From positions 310,001 through 374,000 of the forward strand of contig NZ_JAASQU010000002.1 of the NCBI RefSeq assembly GCF_011762005.1: a stretch of DNA of 64,000 nt, written 5' to 3'. Below are positions 7,483-16,755 of the stretch, in pieces (within the stretch, counting starts at the first letter, position 1; each line of letters begins with the position of its first letter). Source of the stretch: Qipengyuania flava (GTDB taxonomy: Bacteria > Pseudomonadota > Alphaproteobacteria > Sphingomonadales > Sphingomonadaceae). The translations under genes and the position numbers were made by a program. The notes below the pieces were generated by a model. That model was given only the letters and a program-made list of their open reading frames with translations, made no database searches and was not told where the DNA came from.

Positions 7483-8322
7483 ATGCAGGATCGGGGGCGC
7501 AGCGTAGTGCGTTGGGTCGATCGCCGGATCGGCAGGACCAACGGGTTGCTCATGGGCGCGGTGCCGATCCTGCTGCTCGTGCTGCTTTACCTGTTCTTCG
7601 CTGCCGAGCGGCACGCGATCAATCCGGCCGACAAGATCCTTCCGCTGCCCGGCGCCATGGTCGATGCCATGCGCGCGCTGGTGCTCGAGCGCGATCCGCT
7701 CTCGGGGCGCTATCTCTTCTGGGCCGATACGCTTGCCAGCCTGCAACGGCTGGGGCTTGGTTTGGCAATTTCGACGGCCAGCGCGCTGCTTGTGGGATTG
7801 GTGCTGGGATTGCTCCCACCCGTACGCGCGACCTTCGGCATGCTGGTGACCGGGATAGCGGTCATTCCGCCGATCGCGTTGCTGCCAATCCTGTTCATCG
7901 CCTTCGGCCTCGGCGAAACCGCCAAGGTCGCTCTGATCGTTATCGGCATTGCCCCCTTCATGATCCGCGACATCGCTGCGCACACCGCCGAGCTCCCGCG
8001 CGAGCAGATCGTCAAGGCGCAGACGCTGGGCGCGAGCACCTGGCAGTTGATGCTTCGTGTCGTGCTTCCACAGGCCATGCCGCGGCTGTTCCAGGCTGTC
8101 CGGCTGGCACTCGGCCCGGCGTGGGTTTTCCTGATCTCGGCCGAAGCGATCGCCGCCGACATCGGGCTGGGCTACCGGATTTTCCTCGTGCGGCGCTATC
8201 TCGCGATGGATGTGATCCTGCCCTATGTCGCGTGGATCGCGATCCTTGCCGCGCTCACCGATATCCTGCTTGCCTGGTCCAGCCGCCGGCTGTTCGGCTG
8301 GGCGCACCGGTCCGCAGCATGA
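7483..8322 (+). CDS. ABC transporter permease, urea/guanidine carboxylase-linked
   Basis: 279 residues with about six membrane helices; the first is around residues 22-41 (LLMGAVPILLLVLLYLFF). The cytoplasmic EAA loop reads EQIVKAQTLGASTWQLMLR, followed by VVLPQAMP, which fits the SsuC/TauC-type inner-membrane permeases. It forms the channel for the binding lipoprotein encoded just upstream. Its stop overlaps the ATPase start as ATGA (8319-8322), so the two are translationally coupled. It is expected to be a homodimer. Confidence 0.9.
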   Translation: MQDRGRSVVRWVDRRIGRTNGLLMGAVPILLLVLLYLFFAAERHAINPADKILPLPGAMVDAMRALVLERDPLSGRYLFWADTLASLQRLGLGLAISTASALLVGLVLGLLPPVRATFGMLVTGIAVIPPIALLPILFIAFGLGETAKVALIVIGIAPFMIRDIAAHTAELPREQIVKAQTLGASTWQLMLRVVLPQAMPRLFQAVRLALGPAWVFLISAEAIAADIGLGYRIFLVRRYLAMDVILPYVAWIAILAALTDILLAWSSRRLFGWAHRSAA

Positions 8323-9137
8323 GCAGCTTTCTTTCCCTGCGCGACGTCTGGGTCGAATATGGCGACAAGATCGTGCTCGAACGCGTCAATCTCGAGATCG
8401 ATGAAGGTGCGTTCGTCTCGATCATCGGGCCTTCGGGCGCAGGCAAGAGCAGCCTGTTGCGCGTGGTGCTGGGTCAGGATGCCCCGTCACGCGGCAGGAT
8501 TGAGTTGGACGGCATGCCGCTGGAACCGCAATGCGACAGCAACCGCGGGGTGGTATTCCAGCGCTATTCCGTGTTCCCGCACATGACCGTGCTCGAAAAT
8601 ACGCTGTTCGGCCTCGAATGCGCGCAAGCCCCCTTCACCGCACGGTTGTTCGGCGCCGCGCGCAGGGCTGCCGTGGCGGAGGCGAAGGACATGCTTCACG
8701 CGGTTGGGCTCGGCGACAATGGCTCGCTCTACCCCGCACAGATGTCGGGCGGCATGCAGCAGCGCCTCGCGCTGGCGCAGGCGCTGGTCAAGCGGCCCCG
8801 CATCCTGCTGCTCGACGAACCGTTCGGTGCGCTCGATCCGGGCATCCGCTCCGACATGCACCGGCTGATCACCGATCTGTGGAACGCCTATTCGCTTACC
8901 GTGATCATGGTGACGCACGACATCGGCGAAGCCTTCTCGTTGGGCAATCGTGTGCTCACGCTGGATAAACTGCGGCATGACCCGCACGCCCCGAACCGGT
9001 ATGGTGCCTCGGTCGTTTACGATCTTCCCCTGACGCGGAAGGACCCGCCGCGCGGCGCAGCCGAGCTACCCGCTGCGAGGTCGACGCGAAAGGGCAAGAA
9101 TAACAGTATTACGATTGACAAAATAGATAATACTTGA
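8319..9137 (+). CDS. ABC transporter ATP-binding protein, urea/guanidine carboxylase-linked
   Basis: 272 residues. Walker A is GPSGAGKSS (about residue 37), the signature is MSGGMQQR, Walker B is ILLLDEP, and the switch histidine follows in MVTHDIGEA. It powers import through the preceding permease. The start is fixed by the 4-nt overlap with the permease. The last codons (NNSITIDKIDNT) are unusually AT-rich because operator copy 1 of the cluster lies inside them (9105-9134). The coding tail thus doubles as a control site for the next gene, 12 bp downstream. Confidence 0.92.
   Translation: MSSFLSLRDVWVEYGDKIVLERVNLEIDEGAFVSIIGPSGAGKSSLLRVVLGQDAPSRGRIELDGMPLEPQCDSNRGVVFQRYSVFPHMTVLENTLFGLECAQAPFTARLFGAARRAAVAEAKDMLHAVGLGDNGSLYPAQMSGGMQQRLALAQALVKRPRILLLDEPFGALDPGIRSDMHRLITDLWNAYSLTVIMVTHDIGEAFSLGNRVLTLDKLRHDPHAPNRYGASVVYDLPLTRKDPPRGAAELPAARSTRKGKNNSITIDKIDNT
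9105..9134 (+). promoter_or_regulatory. Operator copy 1: AGTATTA-N16-TAATACT
   Basis: A perfect 7-bp inverted repeat (9105-9111 and 9128-9134) with a 16-bp spacer, CGATTGACAAAATAGA. It ends 15 bp before the ATG of the NikR-like gene. The E. coli NikR operator is GTATGA-N16-TCATAC, so the core GTATTA-N16-TAATAC has the same spacing and differs by one base per half. It most likely mediates autoregulation of the regulator and the downstream catabolic genes. Confidence 0.75.
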
Positions 9138-9149
9138 GAGGAATCACCC

Positions 9150-9656
9150 ATGGCATCCGAACCAACCAGCCTTGCCCGCCTCAGTATGAGCCTCCCGGCG
9201 GATCTGTTCCGCCAGCTCGACATGATGGTCGAGGAACGCGGGCTGCCCTCGCGCTCGCAGCTTATCGCCGAGCTGATTCGCCATGCGCTGGCCGAACATG
9301 AAGCGATGACCCGGCCGGAGGAGATGCTCGCGGGCACCATAACGCTGGTCTATCGCGGCGATCGTGGCAGCATCCGGCAACAATTGGCCACCACGCAGGT
9401 CGATTATCTGAAGGAGGTCATCTCCTCGCAGCATGTCTTCCTCGAGGACGACCAGTCGCTCGAAGTCCTGCTCGTCCAGGGTCCGGCCGTCCGGCTCGAG
9501 GCGCTCTGCGATGCGCTGCGTTCGATCCGCGGCGTCAACCAGCTTCAGCTCGTCACCACCACCGCCCTGCTGCCGCCGTTGCACAAGGGCGAGCCCGGTG
9601 CCGGAGGCGATGCCGCGCGCGGCAAGCCCAAACCCACCGATACGGAGGCCGCGTGA
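9150..9656 (+). CDS. NikR-like ribbon-helix-helix regulator without the nickel site
   Basis: 168 residues. Residues 8-55 form a CopG-type ribbon-helix-helix (ARLSMSLPADLFRQLDMMV, then SRSQLIAELIRHAL). Residues 62-140 resemble the NikR ligand-binding ACT-like domain. Aligned to E. coli NikR, DNA-reading R3/T5/T7 become R10/S12/S14. Of the nickel ligands H76, H87, H89 and C95, only H87 (here H95) is kept; the others are V84, F97 and S103. It should bind the TATTA-N16-TAATA sites as a tetramer, but sense something other than nickel. A cluster metabolite such as guanidine is the obvious candidate. A polar tail (about residues 145-168) is extra to NikR. The start follows GAGAGGA. Confidence 0.85.
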   Translation: MASEPTSLARLSMSLPADLFRQLDMMVEERGLPSRSQLIAELIRHALAEHEAMTRPEEMLAGTITLVYRGDRGSIRQQLATTQVDYLKEVISSQHVFLEDDQSLEVLLVQGPAVRLEALCDALRSIRGVNQLQLVTTTALLPPLHKGEPGAGGDAARGKPKPTDTEAA

Positions 9657-10480
9657 CCGCAGACCTGGCAAATCCACTCGCCGCACGCGACCACGCCCGG
9701 GCCATGACCGGCACAGTGGTCGACAGCATGCCGGTGCTTCCGCCGGTCGCCGACGACTTGCCGGGTGACGTCGATCCTGCGGACCTTCTGTGGGAAGAAA
9801 CCGTCGCGCCGGGCGGATACACGATCCGGCGGCTCAACCGCGGTGCCCGGCTGCGCCTGATCGACCTGCAAGGGGATGCCTGCGCATCCTTCCAGATCTT
9901 CAACGCCGAAATGCCGACCGAGCGGCTCAATGTCGCCGATACGGTCAAGGTGCAGTGGAACGCCTATCTGGGCGCCGGCAAGCTGTTGTTGTCCGACATG
10001 GGCCGCGTGCTGATGAGCTTCCTCGAAGACGAAGCCGGAACGCATGACTGCTTCTGCGGCACATCGAACGAGGAATTGAGTGCAGCGAAATACGGCAAGG
10101 GTGAACAGCCCCCGCGCTACTTCCTCAATGGCCGCGATCGGTTCCTCCTCGGCGTCGGCAAGCACGGGCTCGCGCGCAAGGATGTCCACCCCTGCGTCAA
10201 TCTGTTCAAGGGGGCCACGGTCGGCGACGATGGCGCGATCACGCCCGATATCGGGCCGTTCGAACCGGGACGGACCGTGGTGCTGCGCGCCGAGATGGAT
10301 CTGATGCTGGTCATCGCCAATTGCCCGCATGTGCTGGATCCGCGGCCCGACTGGACCGTCGCCCCGCTGCGCGTGACCGCCTGGCGCGGTCCGGTGACCC
10401 CCGAGGACGATCCGATCCGCAACAGCGCCCCCGAAGCGCTGCGCGCCTACCTCAATGTCGAAGACTATTATCGCCGCTGA
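9653..10480 (+). CDS. DUF1989 protein, urea carboxylase-associated type; carboxyguanidine deiminase subunit
   Basis: 275 residues from a GTG that overlaps the regulator stop (GTGA). Family features include LRLIDLQGDACASFQIFN (about 63-80), the Cys-rich HDCFCGTSNEE, KDVHPCVNLFKG and ANCPHVLDPR, which provide likely zinc ligands. Proteins of this family next to urea-carboxylase-like genes have been shown to form the two-subunit carboxyguanidine deiminase (CgdAB), which converts carboxyguanidine to allophanate and ammonia. By length it matches the longer paralogue (associated protein 2). It acts in the cytoplasm with the next gene product. Confidence 0.87.
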   Translation: MTADLANPLAARDHARAMTGTVVDSMPVLPPVADDLPGDVDPADLLWEETVAPGGYTIRRLNRGARLRLIDLQGDACASFQIFNAEMPTERLNVADTVKVQWNAYLGAGKLLLSDMGRVLMSFLEDEAGTHDCFCGTSNEELSAAKYGKGEQPPRYFLNGRDRFLLGVGKHGLARKDVHPCVNLFKGATVGDDGAITPDIGPFEPGRTVVLRAEMDLMLVIANCPHVLDPRPDWTVAPLRVTAWRGPVTPEDDPIRNSAPEALRAYLNVEDYYRR

Positions 10481-10494
10481 AAGGGCTGCCTACC

Positions 10495-11130
10495 GTGTCC
10501 ACCGATCCGCATGTGGCCGACCTTCCCGGCGCCATAGTCCATGACGAAGTGGTCGCCGCGCGGCACTTCTGGGTGCACCCCGTCGATGCCGGCCAGACGC
10601 TGCGCATCGTCGATCTCAAGGGCAATCAGGCGGTCGACCTGTTGATCTATTCGGCCGCCGACGATGCCGAACGCTACAGCGCGCAGGACACGGTGGCGGC
10701 GCAGGGCAACCTTTTCCTGCGCGAGGGGTCGGTGTTGCGCTCGAACGAAGGCCGCCCGCTGATGACCATCACCGGGACTTCGGTGGCCTATCACGACACG
10801 ATCGGGGGCGCGTGCTCCGTGGAATCGAACACGCTGCGCTACGGTCACCACACCAAGTCGCAGCATGCCTGCGTCGAGAATTATCTCAAGGCCAGCCTGC
10901 CCGAAGGGCGCAGCAAGCGCGACCTCGTTTCCAACATCAACTTCTTCATGAACGTCCCGGTGGAAGATGATGGGGCTCTGGGTATCGTCGACGGCATCTC
11001 GGCCCCCGGCCTGTCGGTCGACGTGCGGGCCGAAATGGATGTCGTGGTGCTGGTCTCGAACTGTCCGCAGATCAACAACCCCTGCAACGGGTTCGACCCG
11101 ACCCCCGTCCGGATGATCGTCGCGGCATGA
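10495..11130 (+). CDS. DUF1989 protein, second carboxyguanidine deiminase subunit
   Basis: 211 residues from the GTG at 10495, 14 nt after the previous gene; a longer upstream frame would overlap that gene. It is paralogous to its neighbour: [18 protein letters not shown] matches LRLIDLQGDACASFQIFN. It keeps [23 protein letters not shown] and [16 protein letters not shown], with Cys and His expected to bind zinc. By length it matches urea carboxylase-associated protein 1. With the preceding protein it should form the heteromeric deiminase step between guanidine carboxylase and allophanate hydrolase. It ends ATGA with the carboxylase start. Confidence 0.88.
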   Translation: MSTDPHVADLPGAIVHDEVVAARHFWVHPVDAGQTLRIVDLKGNQAVDLLIYSAADDAERYSAQDTVAAQGNLFLREGSVLRSNEGRPLMTITGTSVAYHDTIGGACSVESNTLRYGHHTKSQHACVENYLKASLPEGRSKRDLVSNINFFMNVPVEDDGALGIVDGISAPGLSVDVRAEMDVVVLVSNCPQINNPCNGFDPTPVRMIVAA

Positions 11131-14100
11131 GCGATGCCACGGTACTGATCGCCAATCGCGGGGCGATCGCGACCAGGATCATCCGCACGTTGCGCCGTAT
11201 GGGTCTGCGCTCGGTCGCGGTCTATTCAGAAGCCGACGCGGATTCGCTGCATGTCGCCCAGGCCGACGAGGCCGTCTGCATCGGCCCGGCGCCCGCAGCG
11301 GAAAGCTATCTCGACGGTGCTGCCATTATCGCCGCGGCGAAAGCGACCGGCGCAGGCTATATCCACCCGGGCTACGGGTTCCTTGCCGAGAATGCCGAGT
11401 TCGCCGAAGCCTGCGAGGCCGCCGGGATCGTCTTCATCGGCCCGCGCCCGGAACACATTCGGACATTCGGACTCAAGCACAGCGCGCGTGCGCTGGCCGA
11501 AGCGCAGGGCGTTCCGCTCGCGCCGGGCACCGGACTGCTGACCGATGAAGAGGAGGCGGCCACAGCCGCCGAAGCTATCGGCTATCCGGTAATGCTCAAG
11601 GCCACCGCGGGCGGTGGCGGTATCGGCATGCGCATCTGCTCGAGCGAATCGGAATTGCGCGATGGGTTTGCCGGCGTGGTTCGGCAGGGGGCCAGCAGTT
11701 TCGGCGACTCGGGCGTCTTCCTCGAGCGCTACATCGCGCGTGCGCGGCATATCGAGGTACAGGTCTTCGGCGATGGCGAAGGCCATGTCATGCCGCTGGG
11801 CGAACGCGACTGTTCGCTCCAGCGTCGCAACCAGAAGGTGGTCGAGGAAGCCCCTGCCCCCTGCCTTTCGGAGGTGTTGCGCCGCGACCTCATCGCTGCC
11901 GCAGTCGACCTCGCGCAGGCGGCGCGATACCGCTCGGCGGGAACGGTGGAATTTCTCTTCGACGCCGAACGGGAGGAATTCTTCTTCCTCGAAATGAACA
12001 CGCGCCTGCAGGTCGAACACGGCGTCACCGAGGAAGTGATGGGCGTTGATCTGGTCGAGTGGATGGTGCGCGGCGGGATGGGCGATTTCGCCTTCATGGA
12101 TCGCACGCCGCCGGTCGCGAATGGCCACGCGATCCAGGTGCGGCTCTATGCCGAGGATCCTGCGCTCGACTACCGGCCGACGACGGGCACGCTCTCGGCA
12201 CTGTCCTTTCCCGACGACATCCGCGCCGAAACCTGGTGCGAGGCGGGCAGCACGGTCAGCCCGTGGTACGACCCGATGATCGCCAAGCTGATCACGCATG
12301 CCGATAGCCGCGATGGCGCCATCGCATCGATGCAGGCAGCGTTGCGCGAGAGTCGGATCGAAGGGCTCGAGACGAATCTTCGCTGGCTGCGCGACGTCCT
12401 GCGCGACGACAATTTTGCTGCGGGCACGGTCTCGACCCGTCTGCTCGATACGGTCCCCTATGCCCCACGCAGCCTGCAGATCGTTTCGGGCGGAACGGCG
12501 ACCACGGTGCAAGACTGGCCCGGTCGTGAAGGGCTTTGGTCGATCGGCGTGCCGCCTTCGGGCCCGATGGACGACCGTTCGTTCCGGCTCGGCAATCTGC
12601 GGCTCGGCAACCCGGAAGGCACCGCCGGTCTCGAGATCACCTTTACCGGCCCGACGATCCGGTTCAATACCTCCGCGCGGCTGTGCCTGACCGGTGCCGA
12701 TTTCGGCGCGAAGCTCGATGGCGAACCCGTTACGCTGCATACGCCTTTCGACGTCGCTGCCGGGCAGATGCTGGCCATGGGCCGCGTCGCGGGCGGAGGC
12801 ATGCGTGGTTACCTGCTCTTCGCCGGCGGGCTCGATATCCCACCCTATCTCGACAGTCAGAGCACCTTCGAATTGGGCCAGTTCGGTGGACATGCCGCAC
12901 GGAGACTGGTCGCGGGCGACACATTGCATCTCGCCGCGGCAGCGACCGACCCCGTGACTGCGCCCGCCGGAGGCGAGCAGGCATTGGGCAATTGCTGGAC
13001 CCTGCGCGTGCTGTACGGTCCGCACGGTGCGCCCGACTTCTTCACTCCGGAGGATGTCGAAACCATCGCGGCGGCCGAATGGAAGGTCCACTACAACAGC
13101 AACCGCACCGGTGTGCGGCTGGTGGGCCCCAAGCCCGAATGGGCCCGCACGGATGGCGGCGAAGCCGGGCTGCATCCCTCGAACATCCATGACAATCCCT
13201 ATGCGATCGGGGCAGTCGATTTCACCGGCGATATGCCGATCATTCTCGGGCCGGACGGCCCTTCGCTGGGTGGCTTCGTCTGTCCCTTCGTGGTCATCGC
13301 TGCCGATCGCTGGAAGATCGGCCAGCTCGCTCCGGGAAACCGCGTGCGGTTCCAGCCGGTGAATATCGACGAGGCGGAGCAGGCGAACCGCGCCGCTCCG
13401 CTGGCGGGGGCAAGCGCCGGCGTGGCCGATGCGACGCCCCGCTCCGAACTGGCCGAGCTGTCGCCCCTCCTCGCCGAGATCCCTGCCGAGGGGAACCGGC
13501 CGCGGACGGTCTATCGCCAGCAGGGCGATCGCAACATCCTCGTCGAGTACGGCCCGATCGTGCTCGATCTCGAATTGCGGATCCGCGTCCATGCCCTAAT
13601 GACCGTGCTCGAAGCCAAGGGCCTCGCCGGAGTGATCGATATCACCCCGGGAATCCGCTCGCTGCAGCTGCATTTCGATGGTCGGCAACTCGATCAGGCC
13701 CGGGCGCTGGCCGCGCTGATCCAGTGCGAGGACGAATTGGGCGACCTCGAAGATTTCGTCATTCCGTCGCGGATCGTGCATCTCCCGCTCAGTTGGCGGG
13801 ATCCGGCGATCAACGCGACGGTCGAGAAATACATGGCAACGGTGCGCGAGGATGCCCCGTGGTGTCCCGACAACATCGAGTTCATCCGGCGCATCAATGG
13901 ACTGAGCGATGCCGATGCGGTCGAGCGCGTGGTCTTCGATGCCAGCTATCTGGTGATGGGTCTGGGCGATGTCTATCTCGGCGCGCCGGTGGCGACGCCG
14001 GTCGATCCGCGCCACCGCCTCGTTACCACGAAATACAATCCCGCGCGCACCTGGACCCCGCCCAATGTGGTAGGCATCGGCGGCGCCTACATGTGCATCT

Positions 14101-14735
14101 ACGGGATGGAGGGGCCGGGCGGCTACCAGCTGTTCGGTCGCACTATCCAGGTCTGGAACACGCATCGCCAGACCGATGCCTTCGTCGACGGCAAGCCGTG
14201 GCTGCTGCGCTTCTTCGATCAGATCCGCTTCTTCGAGGTCAGCGCAGCAGAACTCGAAGAATGGCGCCGCGACTTTCCCGCCGGGCGCCGCACCATCGAG
14301 GTCGAGCATTCGGAATTCCGGCTGGCCGACTACCGCGCCTTCCTGGCTGACAATGCCGATTCGATCGCCGAATTCGAGACCCGGCGCCAGGCCGCTTTCG
14401 ACGCCGAGCGGGCCGAATGGGAGCGTACCGGGGAATTCGACCGCGTGTCCGAATTGATCGAGGACGGCGGGTCGGGCGGGCCCGACGTTCCCGCGATCGA
14501 GGTTCCGGACGGTGCAGACGTGATCGAATCGCCCTTCGGCGGATACATCTGGAAATTGCTCGTCGCCGAAGGCGATGAAGTGGAGGCCGGGGCAACCGTG
14601 GCCGTGATCGAGGCGATGAAAATGGAAACCCCGCTCGAAAGCCCGGCTGCGGGCACAATCAGCGCGCTTTACATCGAGGAACGCCAGCCAATCGAGCCGG
14701 GCGCTCCGCTCATGGCGCTATCGAGGCGCGCATGA
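11127..14735 (+). CDS. Biotin-dependent urea/guanidine carboxylase
   Basis: 1,202 residues, the usual length for the bacterial enzyme. Order: biotin carboxylase ATP-grasp unit (about 1-450, [14 protein letters not shown] and [19 protein letters not shown]); carboxyltransferase domains related to KipA/KipI (about 455-1090, [40 protein letters not shown]); and a biotin carrier domain at the end with EAMKMETP, biotinylated lysine at 1165. It uses ATP and bicarbonate to carboxylate the substrate. The accompanying deiminase pair points to guanidine rather than urea, which needs no deiminase. It is coupled by ATGA overlaps to both neighbours. Confidence 0.92.
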   Translation: MSDATVLIANRGAIATRIIRTLRRMGLRSVAVYSEADADSLHVAQADEAVCIGPAPAAESYLDGAAIIAAAKATGAGYIHPGYGFLAENAEFAEACEAAGIVFIGPRPEHIRTFGLKHSARALAEAQGVPLAPGTGLLTDEEEAATAAEAIGYPVMLKATAGGGGIGMRICSSESELRDGFAGVVRQGASSFGDSGVFLERYIARARHIEVQVFGDGEGHVMPLGERDCSLQRRNQKVVEEAPAPCLSEVLRRDLIAAAVDLAQAARYRSAGTVEFLFDAEREEFFFLEMNTRLQVEHGVTEEVMGVDLVEWMVRGGMGDFAFMDRTPPVANGHAIQVRLYAEDPALDYRPTTGTLSALSFPDDIRAETWCEAGSTVSPWYDPMIAKLITHADSRDGAIASMQAALRESRIEGLETNLRWLRDVLRDDNFAAGTVSTRLLDTVPYAPRSLQIVSGGTATTVQDWPGREGLWSIGVPPSGPMDDRSFRLGNLRLGNPEGTAGLEITFTGPTIRFNTSARLCLTGADFGAKLDGEPVTLHTPFDVAAGQMLAMGRVAGGGMRGYLLFAGGLDIPPYLDSQSTFELGQFGGHAARRLVAGDTLHLAAAATDPVTAPAGGEQALGNCWTLRVLYGPHGAPDFFTPEDVETIAAAEWKVHYNSNRTGVRLVGPKPEWARTDGGEAGLHPSNIHDNPYAIGAVDFTGDMPIILGPDGPSLGGFVCPFVVIAADRWKIGQLAPGNRVRFQPVNIDEAEQANRAAPLAGASAGVADATPRSELAELSPLLAEIPAEGNRPRTVYRQQGDRNILVEYGPIVLDLELRIRVHALMTVLEAKGLAGVIDITPGIRSLQLHFDGRQLDQARALAALIQCEDELGDLEDFVIPSRIVHLPLSWRDPAINATVEKYMATVREDAPWCPDNIEFIRRINGLSDADAVERVVFDASYLVMGLGDVYLGAPVATPVDPRHRLVTTKYNPARTWTPPNVVGIGGAYMCIYGMEGPGGYQLFGRTIQVWNTHRQTDAFVDGKPWLLRFFDQIRFFEVSAAELEEWRRDFPAGRRTIEVEHSEFRLADYRAFLADNADSIAEFETRRQAAFDAERAEWERTGEFDRVSELIEDGGSGGPDVPAIEVPDGADVIESPFGGYIWKLLVAEGDEVEAGATVAVIEAMKMETPLESPAAGTISALYIEERQPIEPGAPLMALSRRA

Positions 14736-16504
14736 GCCAGCCCGAAAGCAAGGGTGCCGCGCAAATCTCGGCGGCAGTGAACGGCGGCGAAACCACCGCG
14801 CTTGCCGTGCTGGACGAAACGCTTGCGCGGATCGAGGCTTACGACGCGGTCCAGCCGCAAATCTGGATCACTCGCGCACCGGCAGAACGGCTTCGCGCGC
14901 AGGCCAAGGGCATCGACGCGCGGATCGCCGCCGGTGACACACTCCCGCTGGCGGGCGTTCCCTTCGCGGTGAAGGACAATATCGACGTCGACGGGTTCGA
15001 AACCACCGCCGGCTGCTCCGCCTTTGCCTATACTCCGGCTCATTCGGCACATGTCGTGGCGCAACTCGAAGCCGCCGGGGCCCTGTGCGTGGGCAAGACC
15101 AATCTCGACCAGTTTGCCACCGGCCTCGTCGGCACGCGCAGCCCCTTCGGCATTCCCGGCAACGCCTATAACCGCGCCTATGTCAGCGGTGGCTCGAGTT
15201 CGGGATCGGCGATCGCGGTTGCAGCGGGACTTGTTCCCTTCGCGCTGGGCACAGACACGGCGGGGTCGGGGCGGGTCCCGGCGGCGTTCAACCATTTGAT
15301 CGGCTACAAACCGAGCAAGGGCCGCTGGAGCACGCGCGGACTGGTGCCTGCCTGTCGCACGCTCGATTGCATCAGCGTGTTTACGCACGACACGACCGAT
15401 GCCCGGCTGGTCGATGGCGTCGTCGCGGGTTTCGATCCCAATGATCCCTACTCGCGCGCGCTGCCCGTGAGGCTGTTGGAGCCGCATCGTATCGGCGTGC
15501 CCATGCCCGCGCAGCGCAACTGGTTCGGCGATGCAGCATCGCAACGGCTCTACGAAAAGGCGCTCGCAGTGCTGGCCGAACGGGCCACGCTCATCGAACT
15601 CGACATCGGCTATCTGCAGGAAGCCGCGGCGCTGCTCTACAATGGTCCCTGGGTTGCCGAACGGACGGCTGCCCTGCGGGACCTGCTGGAACGTGACCCC
15701 GACGCGATCGATCCGACCGTCCGCAAGGTGGTCGAACCAGGCGCGGAAATTTCCGCGGTCGCAGCATTCGAAGGCCATTACCAGCTGGCCGCGTTGCAGC
15801 GGGAAGCGGAGGCGATGTGGGAGGGGGTCGATATGCTCGCCTTCCCGACCACCGGCACCATCTATCGCATTGCCGAACTGCTTGCCGAACCCGTCGCGCT
15901 TAACAGCAACCTCGGGTTCTACACCAACTTCGTGAACCTGCTCGACATGGCCGCCGTCGCGGTGCCGGCGGGCCAGCGCGACAACGGTACGGGCTTCGGG
16001 ATCACGTTGATCGGGCCGGCCGGAAGCGATTCTGGTTTGCTCGAAGCGGCCGAAGATTATTGCACGGCGGCAGGATTGCCCGCGACACCCGCGCTCGATC
16101 AGGAGGGAAAGATGGAAACGGTCAAACTCGCGGTCGTCGGTGCGCATCTGAAGGACATGCCACTGCACTGGCAACTGACCTCGCGTCACGCGACCTTCGT
16201 GGGCAGCTTCCAAACCGCTGCCACCTACCGGCTCTACGCGATGGCCGACAGCATACCACCCAAGCCCGCGCTCGTTCACAGCGATGACGGCGGTGCAATT
16301 GCAGTCGAGGTCTACGAACTCGACGTGGGCGCATTCGGCAGTTTCGTGTCCGAGGTCCCGGCCCCATTGGCGATCGGAACGGTCACCCTCGAAGACGGCA
16401 GCACGGTCAAGGGTTTCGTCGCCGAGCCTCGGGCGACGCTGTGCGCGGAAGATATCACAGCGCTGGGCGGCTGGCGGGCCTATATTGCCCGCGAGGCGGA
16501 ATGA
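14732..16504 (+). CDS. atzF: Allophanate hydrolase (amidase signature family)
   Basis: 590 residues. The amidase-signature domain (about 1-440) has K81 in PFAVKDNID, the GGSSSGSA segment (153-160) and nucleophile S179 in TDTAGSGR. The C-terminal domain (about 455-590, [14 protein letters not shown] through [17 protein letters not shown]) is the extra module of allophanate hydrolases that completes breakdown to CO2 and ammonia. It is the last enzyme of the operon, and its ATG lies in the ATGA overlap with the carboxylase. The separate gene, rather than a fusion to the carboxylase as in fungi, is normal for bacteria. Confidence 0.94.
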   Translation: MSQPESKGAAQISAAVNGGETTALAVLDETLARIEAYDAVQPQIWITRAPAERLRAQAKGIDARIAAGDTLPLAGVPFAVKDNIDVDGFETTAGCSAFAYTPAHSAHVVAQLEAAGALCVGKTNLDQFATGLVGTRSPFGIPGNAYNRAYVSGGSSSGSAIAVAAGLVPFALGTDTAGSGRVPAAFNHLIGYKPSKGRWSTRGLVPACRTLDCISVFTHDTTDARLVDGVVAGFDPNDPYSRALPVRLLEPHRIGVPMPAQRNWFGDAASQRLYEKALAVLAERATLIELDIGYLQEAAALLYNGPWVAERTAALRDLLERDPDAIDPTVRKVVEPGAEISAVAAFEGHYQLAALQREAEAMWEGVDMLAFPTTGTIYRIAELLAEPVALNSNLGFYTNFVNLLDMAAVAVPAGQRDNGTGFGITLIGPAGSDSGLLEAAEDYCTAAGLPATPALDQEGKMETVKLAVVGAHLKDMPLHWQLTSRHATFVGSFQTAATYRLYAMADSIPPKPALVHSDDGGAIAVEVYELDVGAFGSFVSEVPAPLAIGTVTLEDGSTVKGFVAEPRATLCAEDITALGGWRAYIAREAE

Positions 16505-16533
16505 CCTTCGCAAAAATATCAAACCGGGCCCGT

Positions 16534-16569
16534 TATTACTCTTGACCAATTATTTAATATCGATAGCGT
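16534..16569 (+). promoter_or_regulatory. Operator/promoter copy 3 upstream of the hydroxylase gene
   Basis: TATTA (16534-16538), spacer CTCTTGACCAATTATT, TAATA (16555-16559), followed by TCGATAGCGT. TTGACC (16542-16547) and TAGCGT (16564-16569), 16 nt apart, can serve as -35 and -10. It is nearly identical to copies 2 and 4 over about 40 bp. It follows the allophanate hydrolase stop by 30 bp and drives transcription to the right. Confidence 0.7.
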
Positions 16570-16594
16570 GATCGCATAGCCAAAAGATAGCACG

Positions 16595-16740
16595 TTCGCT
16601 GGGAGAAATTCTGAAACTAACCGGGCCGATCGGTCCGGGTGAGGGAGTCCGCCGGTGTATCGCATACGCAACCGCACGAGCCCGAAGGCAGGTCGCCGAG
16701 CGATCCTGCAAGAGGCCTGGCCCGTCTCCCACAGCTCGAA
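16595..16740 (+). promoter_or_regulatory. Folded leader RNA ahead of the hydroxylase gene (candidate cis-regulator)
   Basis: TGGGAGA (16600-16606) pairs with TCTCCCA (16725-16731), and TTCG (16595-16598) with CGAA (16737-16740), closing a multi-branched fold. Inside are three hairpins: CCGGGCC/GGTCCGG with loop GATC (16621-16638); GTGTAT/ATACGC with loop CGC (16655-16669); and GCAGGTCGC/GCGATCCTGC with loop CGA and one bulge (16688-16709). The closing stem ends right beside the AGCGAGGT ribosome site of the downstream gene. I do not recognise a known riboswitch consensus. The pairing is seen by eye only. Confidence 0.4.
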
Positions 16741-16755
16741 AGCGAGGTAGCAGAC

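Noticed and set aside
11226-13592. Long minus-strand open frame inside the carboxylase gene
   Set aside because: Antisense of a gene with clear biotin carboxylase motifs; no domain and no ribosome site.
16595-16740. Cobalamin riboswitch in the hydroxylase leader
   Set aside because: Fragments such as CGCAAC and GAAGGC resemble it, but the B12 box and the required order are missing.
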